This document shows, in pieces, positions 17,896-24,958 of a stretch of DNA of 49,481 bases. Position 1 is the stretch's first letter. Each line of letters begins with the position of its first letter. A model generated the notes under the pieces. The model was not told the origin of the DNA. It made no database searches and worked only from the letters and a program-made list of their open reading frames with translations. Source of the DNA: Deltaproteobacteria bacterium (GTDB lineage Bacteria > Desulfobacterota > GWC2-55-46 > JADFVP01); assembly GCA_024275045.1 (NCBI GenBank), contig JAJRZX010000083.1:1-49481 (forward strand). Direction: 5' to 3'. The position numbers and the translations under genes were made by a program.

Positions 17896-18533
17896 GGTTG
17901 TCCTTTATAAGTGCCAAGAGGGCCCTCGGAAGAGAGTATCCACTCCACGGCATCAGAGAGGTCTTCGGCTACAAAGGCCAGGTCCGATAACCCCCTTCCG
18001 TCCCCGCCAAACCCTGAGAGGCCGCGGCTTCCGCCTGTTCCCTGCCTTATCTCTTCAAGGGCCAGCGCACCGTAACCCGTAAGCACAAGCACGGACTTCA
18101 TACCTGCCTCTCTGCCAAGCTCCATATCAGAGACCTTATCGCCTATTATTACTGATTTTGAGAGCTCTATACTGTGCTCTTGTGCCGCCTCTTCGATGAG
18201 TCCTGTTGCGGGTTTTCTGCAGAGGCACTTATCCTCAGGAAGATGCGGACAGTAGTAGAGCCCGTCTATATGTGCCCCTTCTGCGAGAAGCAGGTCATCG
18301 AGGCGTTTATTTACGGTCTTAAGCTCTGCCTCTCCATAATACCCCCTGCCGATCCCCGATTGATTTGTGATGACAATTACAGGGATACTCAGCTCATTTA
18401 GTTTTTTTATGGCCACGGCTGCTCCGGGTATTAATACCACATCATCGGGGCTGCCGATATAACCCTTATCATCATTAATGGTGCCGTCCCGGTCAAGAAA
18501 TACGGCGGGCGCCGGAATTTTTTTGTGGATCAT
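17892..18533 (-). CDS. gmhB: D-glycero-beta-D-manno-heptose 1,7-bisphosphate 7-phosphatase
   Basis: A 213-residue HAD phosphatase. It has FLDRDGTIN (residues 12-20) with the nucleophile Asp, TNQSGIGRGYY (residues 56-66), the zinc site C95-P-H97 and C103-L-C105, and GDKVSDMELG (about residues 131-140). GmhB removes the 7-phosphate in ADP-heptose synthesis. A glycine-rich stretch (about residues 165-182) near the C-terminus is absent from typical GmhB and recalls the insert in the adjacent waaC. It overlaps waaF and waaC by 4 bp on each side, forming a waaF-gmhB-waaC operon. Confidence 0.92.
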   Translation of the reverse strand: MIHKKIPAPAVFLDRDGTINDDKGYIGSPDDVVLIPGAAVAIKKLNELSIPVIVITNQSGIGRGYYGEAELKTVNKRLDDLLLAEGAHIDGLYYCPHLPEDKCLCRKPATGLIEEAAQEHSIELSKSVIIGDKVSDMELGREAGMKSVLVLTGYGALALEEIRQGTGGSRGLSGFGGDGRGLSDLAFVAEDLSDAVEWILSSEGPLGTYKGQP

Positions 18534-19585
18534 GACCTTGCCTCTTTGTTTTTTAAGTCCATGGCAGCCCTTACCACCTCATCTACGGTGATGGCGGTCA
18601 AACATTTCATATGCCCAGGTTTGCATACTCTATCGAAACAGGGACTGCACTCTGTTTGTTTAATGATAACACGGCTCTTTACACCTCTTGGGCCTGTAAG
18701 CGCGGGGTCTGTGGAGCCGAATACGGCTACTGTGGATTTACTCAGCGCCGAGGCCATGTGCATGGCCCCTGAGTCGTTTGTAATAAAGAGGTCAAGTCTC
18801 GTGAGCAGCGCCATACACCCGGAAAGCGTAGTTTTACCTGCAAGGTTCACTACCCCGGGGATTTTTTTTCTTACAAGCGCAGAGACCTGCTCCGCCGCTC
18901 CCGCGTCTCCCGGGCCGCCAAATATTAGCGGCACAGCGCCGAGTCTCTCTGATAACTGTATCAGCGTCTCAGCAAACCTCTCGGCAGGCCACATCTTTGC
19001 CGGCCCGTAACTTGCCCCCGGCGCTGCCCCTATAAGAGGCGTATGGTCAAGGCCATGTTCACTTAGAAAAGATTTGGCTTTTTTAAGCTCATCTGCACCT
19101 ACGTAGAGCTCTGGCATCGGTTTTGCCGCACTGGTTTTGCCGCCGAGTGTCTTGATAATATTGAGATAATATTCTACATGGTGCAGCCTTCGGACCTCAT
19201 CCGTAAAAGGCACGGCCTCTGTAAGGAGCCCTGAACGCATGTCCCTGCCATAACCCACCCGTGCGGGGATGCCGGATAAAAAAGAGATAAACGCCGCGTC
19301 AAAGGCGTTCTGAAAGAGGACGGCAAGGTTAAAGTCCCCGGCCCGTAATGTTTTTGATAACCTGAACCTGCCGCGAAGCCCTCTGTGGTCTTCGCTGTAT
19401 TCGATAATATCAGTGACAGCGGGGTTGGTCTCATAGATGGGTATAACCACCTTTTTCGCCAGTATTGATATTTCCGCGTTGCCGCAAAGTTCATGAAGGG
19501 CAGCTAATGCCGGCAGCGTCATAACAGCGTCGCCCACCCAGTTGGGCACGCGTACGAGTATTTTTTTAATTGCCCGGCTCTTCAT
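18530..19585 (-). CDS. waaF: Lipopolysaccharide heptosyltransferase II
   Basis: A 351-residue GT9. ILVRVPNWVGDAVMTLPALA (residues 10-29) and GAAPGASYGPAKMWPAERFA (about residues 183-202) are diagnostic for WaaF, which adds the second inner-core heptose. The donor loop ITNDSGAMHMASALSKS is intact, and the tail CSPCFDRVCKPGHMKC has four cysteines. It is the first gene of the waaF-gmhB-waaC-PAP2-ArnT-like operon, with AAGGAAG about 13 bases upstream of the ATG. The 196-bp region upstream is shared with the divergent rqcH gene. Confidence 0.93.
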   Translation of the reverse strand: MKSRAIKKILVRVPNWVGDAVMTLPALAALHELCGNAEISILAKKVVIPIYETNPAVTDIIEYSEDHRGLRGRFRLSKTLRAGDFNLAVLFQNAFDAAFISFLSGIPARVGYGRDMRSGLLTEAVPFTDEVRRLHHVEYYLNIIKTLGGKTSAAKPMPELYVGADELKKAKSFLSEHGLDHTPLIGAAPGASYGPAKMWPAERFAETLIQLSERLGAVPLIFGGPGDAGAAEQVSALVRKKIPGVVNLAGKTTLSGCMALLTRLDLFITNDSGAMHMASALSKSTVAVFGSTDPALTGPRGVKSRVIIKQTECSPCFDRVCKPGHMKCLTAITVDEVVRAAMDLKNKEARS

Positions 19586-19765
19586 TTTGTTAAAAACTTC
19601 CTTTTGCCCTTTCCCACGGCGGCTTGGCCGGGGCTTTTAGAAAATAATCAAATATTATATTATAAATATCCAATACATAAAACCTTTTTTAAGGGCACCA
19701 CTCTCATGCACCTTACAGGAGAGGGTTATTATGGAAGTATTGAGGGAAATATAAGGGTTTTTTAT

Positions 19766-19782
19766 GCTATATTGATGAATTA
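19766..19782 (+). promoter_or_regulatory. Extended -10 promoter of rqcH, possibly leaderless
   Basis: TGCTATATT (19765-19773) matches an extended -10 (TGn plus TATATT) and predicts a start point near 19780, only one or two bases before the rqcH ATG at 19782. No Shine-Dalgarno sequence is visible upstream of that ATG. Together these suggest a leaderless or near-leaderless mRNA. The rest of the divergent region 19586-19764 is AT-rich with no other clear signal. Confidence 0.4.
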
Positions 19783-21254
19783 TGAGAGCTGATTTAATAG
19801 AAAAGGTAGTTGAAGAGCTAAAAGAGGCCATTACAGGCGGCATTGTCTCGCACGTCTCGCAGCCAGAGCCGCGCTCTATTGTGCTGCGTGTATTTCGCCG
19901 TGGCAAGACCCTCACCTTGCTCTTAAACGCCAACCCCCCAAATGAGAGGCTGCACCTTACGCAAAAGAAGCTGCCCAACCCCATGAGGCCGCCTCGTTTC
20001 TGCGCCCTGCTCCGCAGCCGTATAGGCAGTGCCCTTATAAGGGAGGTGCGAAAGGTGTCTGGCGAGCGCATTGTGGAGATTGCACTTGATAAAGGGTGGA
20101 AAGATGATGAGGGAGGCGAGGGCAGTACGTATAAATATCGCCTTAGGGTGGAGCTTACGGGCAGGTCAGCTAATATTATCCTCCTTAGTGAAGAGGGGGT
20201 GGTGGTGGACGCCCTGCGGCACTTTCGTCCTGAAGTCAGCCCTCGGGCCGTGATGCCGGGTATGGTACTTACGGAGTTGCCTGCGCGGGACGAGTCCGTG
20301 CATGAGAGAGGTGCGGGAGAGGCTCTGCCTGAAAAGGGTGAGGATGAGTCGTGGAACGAGTTTACGGAGTCTTATTACAGGGAAGTAACAGGCGACGAGG
20401 GTATGGACGCATACAAGAGGGAGCTTAAGAGAGTAATCGAGAAGGCCGTAAAAAAAGCGAAGAAGCTGATTACAAACCTTCAAAGTGATACAGAAAAGGC
20501 CGAGGCCAATGTGGGATCTCATCACCTTGGTGAGTTGATACTGCCTAATATGGGAAGCATCAGGCGCGGGGCCGCCGAGGCCCTTTTAATGGATTATACC
20601 GCTACTCCGCCAGCAGAGGTAAGGGTGCAACTTGATAAAAAAATCGGGCCCAGGGAGAACGCCGAAGTTTATTTTAAAAAATCTAAAAAGGCGAAGCGCG
20701 CTATTGTGATTCTTGCGAGGCGAACACCTGAGTGTGAGGCGGAATTAGAGTATTTACAGAGCCTTGGATATGACCTTCAGAACTGCGAGACCCTTGAAGA
20801 ACTGACGGAGTTGGAAGGGGCCCTTATAAAGGGTAGGTATATGCGGAGGCAGGAGGGCAGGGAAAAGGGCGAGACGAGAAAGGCCGCGGCAAGCCCCGTA
20901 AGAAAGTTAAAATCCAGCGAGGGGATTTTAATGCTCCTTGGTAAAAACGCCCGTGGTAATGACCAGATTGTAACAAAAGAATCTTCAAAGGGTGACTTCT
21001 GGCTGCACGCCAAGGACGTAGCGGGCTCTCATGTCTTGATAAAGACAGGCGGGCGGGCAATAGTCGATTATTCGGCAACCCTACGCGAGGCTGCGTCCCT
21101 GGCGGCCTGGCACTCAAAGGCGCGTAGTGAGAAAAAGGCCGAGGTTTTGTATACGGATGTGAAACATGTAACTAAACCAGCGCACGCGAAACCCGGGCAG
21201 GTGCTGGTGCGGGAGTTTAAGGTGATTTTGGTGGAGCCGGGGGAGCGTGGGTAG
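19782..21254 (+). CDS. rqcH: NFACT protein, RqcH/Rqc2 homologue
   Basis: A 490-residue NFACT-family protein. The N-terminal NFACT-N domain runs to about residue 200 and includes NPMRPPRFCALLRSRIGSAL (residues 66-85) and SGERIVEIAL. A charged helical part (about residues 210-300, rich in K and E) fits the coiled-coil region. The NFACT-R domain near the C-terminus reads NARGNDQIVTKESSKGDFWL then HAKDVAGSHVLIKT. RqcH binds stalled 50S subunits and recruits tRNA-Ala to add C-terminal alanine tails. At 490 residues it is somewhat shorter than the usual 550-570. It stands alone, divergent from waaF and convergent with the restriction remnant. Confidence 0.85.
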   Translation: MRADLIEKVVEELKEAITGGIVSHVSQPEPRSIVLRVFRRGKTLTLLLNANPPNERLHLTQKKLPNPMRPPRFCALLRSRIGSALIREVRKVSGERIVEIALDKGWKDDEGGEGSTYKYRLRVELTGRSANIILLSEEGVVVDALRHFRPEVSPRAVMPGMVLTELPARDESVHERGAGEALPEKGEDESWNEFTESYYREVTGDEGMDAYKRELKRVIEKAVKKAKKLITNLQSDTEKAEANVGSHHLGELILPNMGSIRRGAAEALLMDYTATPPAEVRVQLDKKIGPRENAEVYFKKSKKAKRAIVILARRTPECEAELEYLQSLGYDLQNCETLEELTELEGALIKGRYMRRQEGREKGETRKAAASPVRKLKSSEGILMLLGKNARGNDQIVTKESSKGDFWLHAKDVAGSHVLIKTGGRAIVDYSATLREAASLAAWHSKARSEKKAEVLYTDVKHVTKPAHAKPGQVLVREFKVILVEPGERG

Positions 21255-21256
21255 TG

Positions 21257-21281
21257 GTAGGGTGGGCTGTGCCCACCCTAC
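21257..21281. terminator. Palindromic stem between convergent genes
   Basis: A perfect 11-bp stem, GTAGGGTGGGC, loop TGT, GCCCACCCTAC, lies 3 bp after the rqcH stop and 16 bp from the endonuclease remnant's stop. There is no long T-run on either side. A related palindrome (GGTGGGC/GCCCACC) at 23548-23564 flanks the far side of the restriction-modification and radical SAM segment. Confidence 0.55.
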
Positions 21282-21296
21282 AAGCCTTAATTAGAA

Positions 21297-21656
21297 TCAG
21301 GCCTCTTCAACACGGTTGTTGAAGTTGTTACCGAAAGACGGCCCAATATGGGATTTAAACTCAATGCTTGCCAGCAGTTCGCCGTCTGCAACTACAACAA
21401 GGTCCCAATCTTTAGTAGCCCTGAAGTATCCAGGCAGCATGGTCTTCTTTGTGAAAATCGTATGCTCGGGCAACCCCGCGTCTTCAAGTATTGAAGCAAG
21501 TAGATGTATGAAGCCATCGAGTTGCGCTCCGCCAGTAACAGTGCTTCGGTTGCCCGCATCTCTTATGCCGCTAACTGCGCCCTGGTTCTTGTCTTGAGCA
21601 AGGCGGGTGTTCCAAAAATGTTCTATTGCTTGCGCTACTTTTTCTGAATAATCCAT
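21297..21656 (-). pseudogene. Truncated type II restriction endonuclease, PaeR7I/XhoI-like
   Basis: Only 119 residues remain of a family that is about 240-250 residues long. The N-terminus MDYSEKVAQAIEHFWNTRLA and the block GNRSTVTGGAQLDGF resemble PaeR7I. The catalytic-type segment WDLVVVADGELLASIEFKSH and GPSFGNNFNNRVEEA are present, after which a TGA follows at once. Only 42 bp separate this stop from the rqcH stop, so the C-terminal half is missing by deletion, not by frameshift. It starts one base after the methyltransferase stop. It is probably inactive, although the EFK catalytic pair survives. PaeR7I/XhoI enzymes cut CTCGAG. Confidence 0.75.
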
Positions 21657-21657
21657 G

Positions 21658-22638
21658 TTACTTCTGTTTGATTGTTGTTTTGATTTCAGCATGGGAAAAA
21701 AGCGTCGCAACTGATTTGTGGATACGCTTTTGGGCCAGTTCAAAATACTGTGGGTCAAGTTCAACACCGATACTATTTCTACCCCACTTTGCGGCGGCCA
21801 CCGTAGTGGTGCCTGAACCCATGAAGGGGTCAAGCACAGTATCTCCTGCAAAGCTGAACATCCTGATGAGCCGCTGTGCTAATTCTTCGGGGTACGGCGC
21901 AGGATGCTCACGAGTGGACGCTCCTGTCACTGCGGACCAGATAGACTGAAACCATTGCTTGTGATTTTCTTCTGATATGATGGAGAGTAGGCGTGCGGAG
22001 ATGGACGGCTTGCGGTAGCCGCCATGCTTACGCTCCATCAAGATGAACTCAATATCGTTCTTAATAACCGCATTGGGCTCATAGGGCTTTCCGAGAAAGC
22101 CACCGCCCTTTCCCGAAGCCTCGAAAACGGCGTTGGCGATCTTGTGCCAGATAATGGGCGCGAGGTTGTCATACCCGATCTTTCTGCAACGCTCCTGAAT
22201 GGACGCGTGCAGGGGTACTACCGTATGCCTGCCATTGTTCTTGCGTCTGGCACGACATACATCACCTACCACGCAGACCAACCTGCCGCCGGGAACCAGC
22301 GCACGGTAACAGTGTCTCCAGACTTTATCTAACTCATCCAGAAAATTTTCATAGTCCTTAATCTCCCCGAGTTGGTCTTCATGGTCACGGTACTTTTTTA
22401 ATGTCCAATATGGGGGTGACGTAACCACAAGGTGAACCGATTCATCAGGGACAAATGAGAGATTTCGAGCATCGGCCTGAAAGAGTTCGTGCGCGGTGGG
22501 TTCTTCTTGAACCGCCGTCTCTATCTCTTGTATAAGCTTCTTATCTTTGGCTATGCGAGGAATATCCGTCTGGGGATTTTCCAATGTAGATGCCAAGTTA
22601 AAGCAGGCAGATTCATTTTTTATCTTTCTTTGTTCCAT
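21658..22638 (-). CDS. Beta-class DNA methyltransferase (SPPYW type) of the same restriction-modification remnant
   Basis: A 326-residue DNA methyltransferase. The catalytic motif VVTSPPYWTLKKY (about residues 77-89) comes before the SAM-binding DPFMGSGTTTVAAAKWG (about residues 285-301), the order of the beta class; SPPYW is most common in N4-cytosine enzymes but also occurs in N6-adenine ones. A target-recognition stretch lies between. The ATG at 22638 has GAGG a few bases upstream; an in-frame GTG at 22659 would extend it by seven residues into sequence that looks like the neighbouring radical SAM gene. It appears intact and is now effectively an orphan. Expected target, by partner family, is CTCGAG. 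Confidence 0.85.
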   Translation of the reverse strand: MEQRKIKNESACFNLASTLENPQTDIPRIAKDKKLIQEIETAVQEEPTAHELFQADARNLSFVPDESVHLVVTSPPYWTLKKYRDHEDQLGEIKDYENFLDELDKVWRHCYRALVPGGRLVCVVGDVCRARRKNNGRHTVVPLHASIQERCRKIGYDNLAPIIWHKIANAVFEASGKGGGFLGKPYEPNAVIKNDIEFILMERKHGGYRKPSISARLLSIISEENHKQWFQSIWSAVTGASTREHPAPYPEELAQRLIRMFSFAGDTVLDPFMGSGTTTVAAAKWGRNSIGVELDPQYFELAQKRIHKSVATLFSHAEIKTTIKQK

Positions 22639-22705
22639 TAGTCCTCTCTGTTTCCTCACCCTTTCCGCCTACCTCAAGGAGCGCTACGGTCAAAAAATCT
22701 AGAAA

Positions 22706-23542
22706 GTGGCCCTTGATGCGGGGCTTACCTGTCCTAACCGTGACGGTTCCTTGTCCCAAGGCGGGTGTCTGTACTGCAACCCCGATTCCCTTAAACCAAA
22801 AGACCCCGTAAGCGTTACGGACATTCGTGGTCAGCTTGAGGACGGCATCGCACGGATGAGGGTGCGTCACACCGCCGAAAAATTCATCGCATACTTTCAG
22901 TCCAATACAAGCACCTATGCCCCTGCTCCAACGCTTGAAAAGATATACTCCGCGGCCATTGCCCACGAAGACGTCCTTGGCCTTGCCGTTTCCACGCGGC
23001 CAGATTGCCTTGGGGAGGATGTCCTCGACCTCTTGTCAAGTATAGGGAAGTCAAAAGATATCTGGGTGGAGCTTGGGTTGCAGTCCGCTAATGACAAGAC
23101 GCTTAAAGAGATGAACCGCGGCCACATGGTCGCGTACTTTGCTACTGCCATGCGTGCATGCAACGCGCGGAATATCCCTGTCTGCGCCCATGTCATCTTA
23201 GGGCTGACCGGTGAGGATGAGGCGGATATGTTAAAGACTATGGAGTTTCTTTCAGGGCTTGGCGTGTGGGGCGTAAAATTTCATCAGCTCCAGATAATGA
23301 GAGACACGCCTCTACACGAATTGTATAAAAGAGGTGGTATTAAAACCCTTGGCCTTGAAGAGTATACATGGCTCGTGATAAGATACCTTGACGCTCTGCC
23401 GCCTGATGTGGTGGTGCACAGGCTCTGCGCTGATACGCCTGATTCTTTTCTTGTGGCGCCGCAGTGGGGGCTGAATAAATTTATGATCTTAGAGAGAATC
23501 ACAAGGGGAGTGGCCGAGAAGAGGCGTCTTGCAGGAGTGTAA
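22706..23542 (+). CDS. YhcC-like radical SAM protein with a disrupted 5' end
   Basis: A 278-residue frame starting at GTG 22706. It contains the iron-sulphur motif CPNRDGSLSQGGCLYC (about residues 9-24), ELGLQSANDKTLKEMNRGH and the C-terminal segment VVVHRLCADTPDSFLVAPQW of the TIGR01212/YhcC family. In this family, about 20-25 residues precede VALDAG. The matching residues are encoded just upstream in frame (LTLSAYLKERYGQKI, about 22655-22699), but they are cut off by TAG at 22700-22702, where an aromatic codon is expected. Homology upstream of about 22655 ends where the divergent methyltransferase begins. Either the gene restarts at the weak GTG, or it is a pseudogene. Confidence 0.75.
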   Translation: MALDAGLTCPNRDGSLSQGGCLYCNPDSLKPKDPVSVTDIRGQLEDGIARMRVRHTAEKFIAYFQSNTSTYAPAPTLEKIYSAAIAHEDVLGLAVSTRPDCLGEDVLDLLSSIGKSKDIWVELGLQSANDKTLKEMNRGHMVAYFATAMRACNARNIPVCAHVILGLTGEDEADMLKTMEFLSGLGVWGVKFHQLQIMRDTPLHELYKRGGIKTLGLEEYTWLVIRYLDALPPDVVVHRLCADTPDSFLVAPQWGLNKFMILERITRGVAEKRRLAGV

Positions 23543-23547
23543 AGATT

Positions 23548-23575
23548 GGTGGGCAGAGCCCACCTGCTTTCTTTT
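23548..23575 (+). terminator. Intrinsic terminator after the radical SAM gene
   Basis: GGTGGGC (23548-23554), loop AGA, GCCCACC (23558-23564), then a T-rich run TGCTTTCTTTTTT. It begins 5 bp after the stop codon. The T-run merges with the start of the tandem repeat array. Confidence 0.65.
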
Positions 23576-23843
23576 TTCCAGATTTCATCGGACAGGGCGG
23601 TACGTACAATGAGATTAACCTCGTCCCCATACTGGTTTTCTTTATCTTGGTTTCTTTTTTCTTAAGTTTCACCGGACACGGGGGCACGTACAATGAGATT
23701 AACCTCGTCCCCGTATTGGTTTTCTTTATCTTGGTTTCTTTTTTCTTAAGTTTCACCGGACACGGGGGCACGTACAATGAGATTAACCTCGTCCCCGTAT
23801 TGGTTTTCTTTATCTTACTTTCTTTTTTCCAAAAGAAAGTAAG
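23567..23843 (+). repeat. Tandem array C of the dispersed hairpin element (84-bp period)
   Basis: Three units with equivalent TCGTCCCC points at 23621, 23705 and 23789, giving an exact 84-bp period. The locus-specific part is ACGTACAATGAGATTAACC, bounded by GGGG and CCCC. Internal boundaries read CTTGGTTTCTTTTTT then CTTAAGTTTCACC, with no hairpin. The final unit ends in CTTACTTTCTTTT (23814-23826), loop TTCC, AAAAGAAAGTAAG (23831-23843), 41 bp upstream of the aminopeptidase start. The first unit is variant (CATCGGACAGGGCGG). Open frames across it on both strands are repeat by-products. Confidence 0.9.
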
Positions 23844-23884
23844 GGCAGTAATGTATTAATGATTTTTTAAAAAAAGGAGAACAG

Positions 23885-24955
23885 ATGGCAGATCCGCGCG
23901 TTAAGAAACTTGCCTCAATACTTGTAAATCATTCTCTTGGCGTTAAGAAGGGAGATAAGGTTCTTATTACCGCTTCAAGCGAGTTGGCAAAACCCTTAGT
24001 ACTTGAGGTCTATAGAGAGGTAATGAAAAAGGGCGGCGAGCCCCTTCTGAACATTGGTTTTGAGGAGACGGCGGAGATATACTACAAAAACGCCACGGAC
24101 GCGCAGTTAAAATCATTTCCAAAGATAGCGGCCTATCAGGCCAAGAACATCGACTGCGTGGTGAATATCCGCGCCTCGGTGAATAAAAAAGCCCTCTCCA
24201 ATGTAGACCCAACGCGCCTTGCCATGCGCAGTAAAGTCATGAGCCCAATAAGTAATATTATCGTAAATACAAAGCGCTGGATACTCTGCAACTACCCCAC
24301 CAACGCTCTTGCTCAGGAAGCTGATATGAGCCTTGAGGAGTACGAGAAATTCCTCTTTGGGGCAACGAATATTGATTGGAACAAGGTGAAAAAAGAGGAG
24401 TTGAAGCTGCAAAAGGCCCTTGATAAGGCAAGTGTGGTGCATATAAAGGGCAAGGACACGGATCTGACACTGGGGATAAAGGGCAGAAAATCCATACCCT
24501 GCTACGGTAACTATAATATGCCTGACGGCGAGGTCTTCATGAGTCCCATTGAGAACTCGGCGGAGGGGCACATATTTTACGAGATGCCCGCCATATATCA
24601 GGGCCGTGAGGTAACGGGCGTGAGGCTTCGCTTTAAGGCGGGAAAGGTAGTGGAGGCAAGCGCCGATAAGAACGAAAAATTCCTCATCACCATGCTTGAC
24701 ACTGATAAGGGCGCGCGCTTTTTAGGTGAGCTTGGCGTGGGCGTAAACTACGGCATTAAGAAGTTCACAAGCGATATACTCTTTGATGAGAAGATAGGCG
24801 GCACAGTGCATCTTGCCGTTGGCAGGTCTTATGAGGAGGCGGGGGGCAAGAACAAGTCGGCCATACACTGGGATATGATAAAAGACCTTAGAAAGGGCGG
24901 CACCCTCTCCCTTGACGGAAAGGTCATACAGAAGAACGGAAAGTTTTGTCTATAA
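23885..24955 (+). CDS. M29-family metallo-aminopeptidase (AmpS-like)
   Basis: A 356-residue peptidase family M29 protein. The N-terminal domain begins VKKLASILVNHSLGVKKGDK (residues 5-24). The metal-binding C-terminal half has PIENSAEGHIFYEMP (glutamate ligand region), FLGELGVGVNY and SAIHWDMIKDLR, whose His-x-Asp is the family's last ligand pair. It is a cytosolic, broad-specificity aminopeptidase using zinc or cobalt. AAAGGAG sits 6 bases before the ATG. It is followed 3 bp later by a TMTC-like gene. Its upstream region is filled by repeat array C. Confidence 0.88.
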   Translation: MADPRVKKLASILVNHSLGVKKGDKVLITASSELAKPLVLEVYREVMKKGGEPLLNIGFEETAEIYYKNATDAQLKSFPKIAAYQAKNIDCVVNIRASVNKKALSNVDPTRLAMRSKVMSPISNIIVNTKRWILCNYPTNALAQEADMSLEEYEKFLFGATNIDWNKVKKEELKLQKALDKASVVHIKGKDTDLTLGIKGRKSIPCYGNYNMPDGEVFMSPIENSAEGHIFYEMPAIYQGREVTGVRLRFKAGKVVEASADKNEKFLITMLDTDKGARFLGELGVGVNYGIKKFTSDILFDEKIGGTVHLAVGRSYEEAGGKNKSAIHWDMIKDLRKGGTLSLDGKVIQKNGKFCL

Positions 24956-24958
24956 GGC

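Noticed and set aside
21657-21851. Longer endonuclease frame beginning inside the methyltransferase gene
   Set aside because: Homology to PaeR7I-like enzymes begins at MDYSEKV (21656); the upstream residues are an out-of-frame reading of the methyltransferase motif region.
21297-23843. Active defence island
   Set aside because: Only one restriction-modification pair is present and its endonuclease is half-length; neighbouring genes are housekeeping or metabolic.
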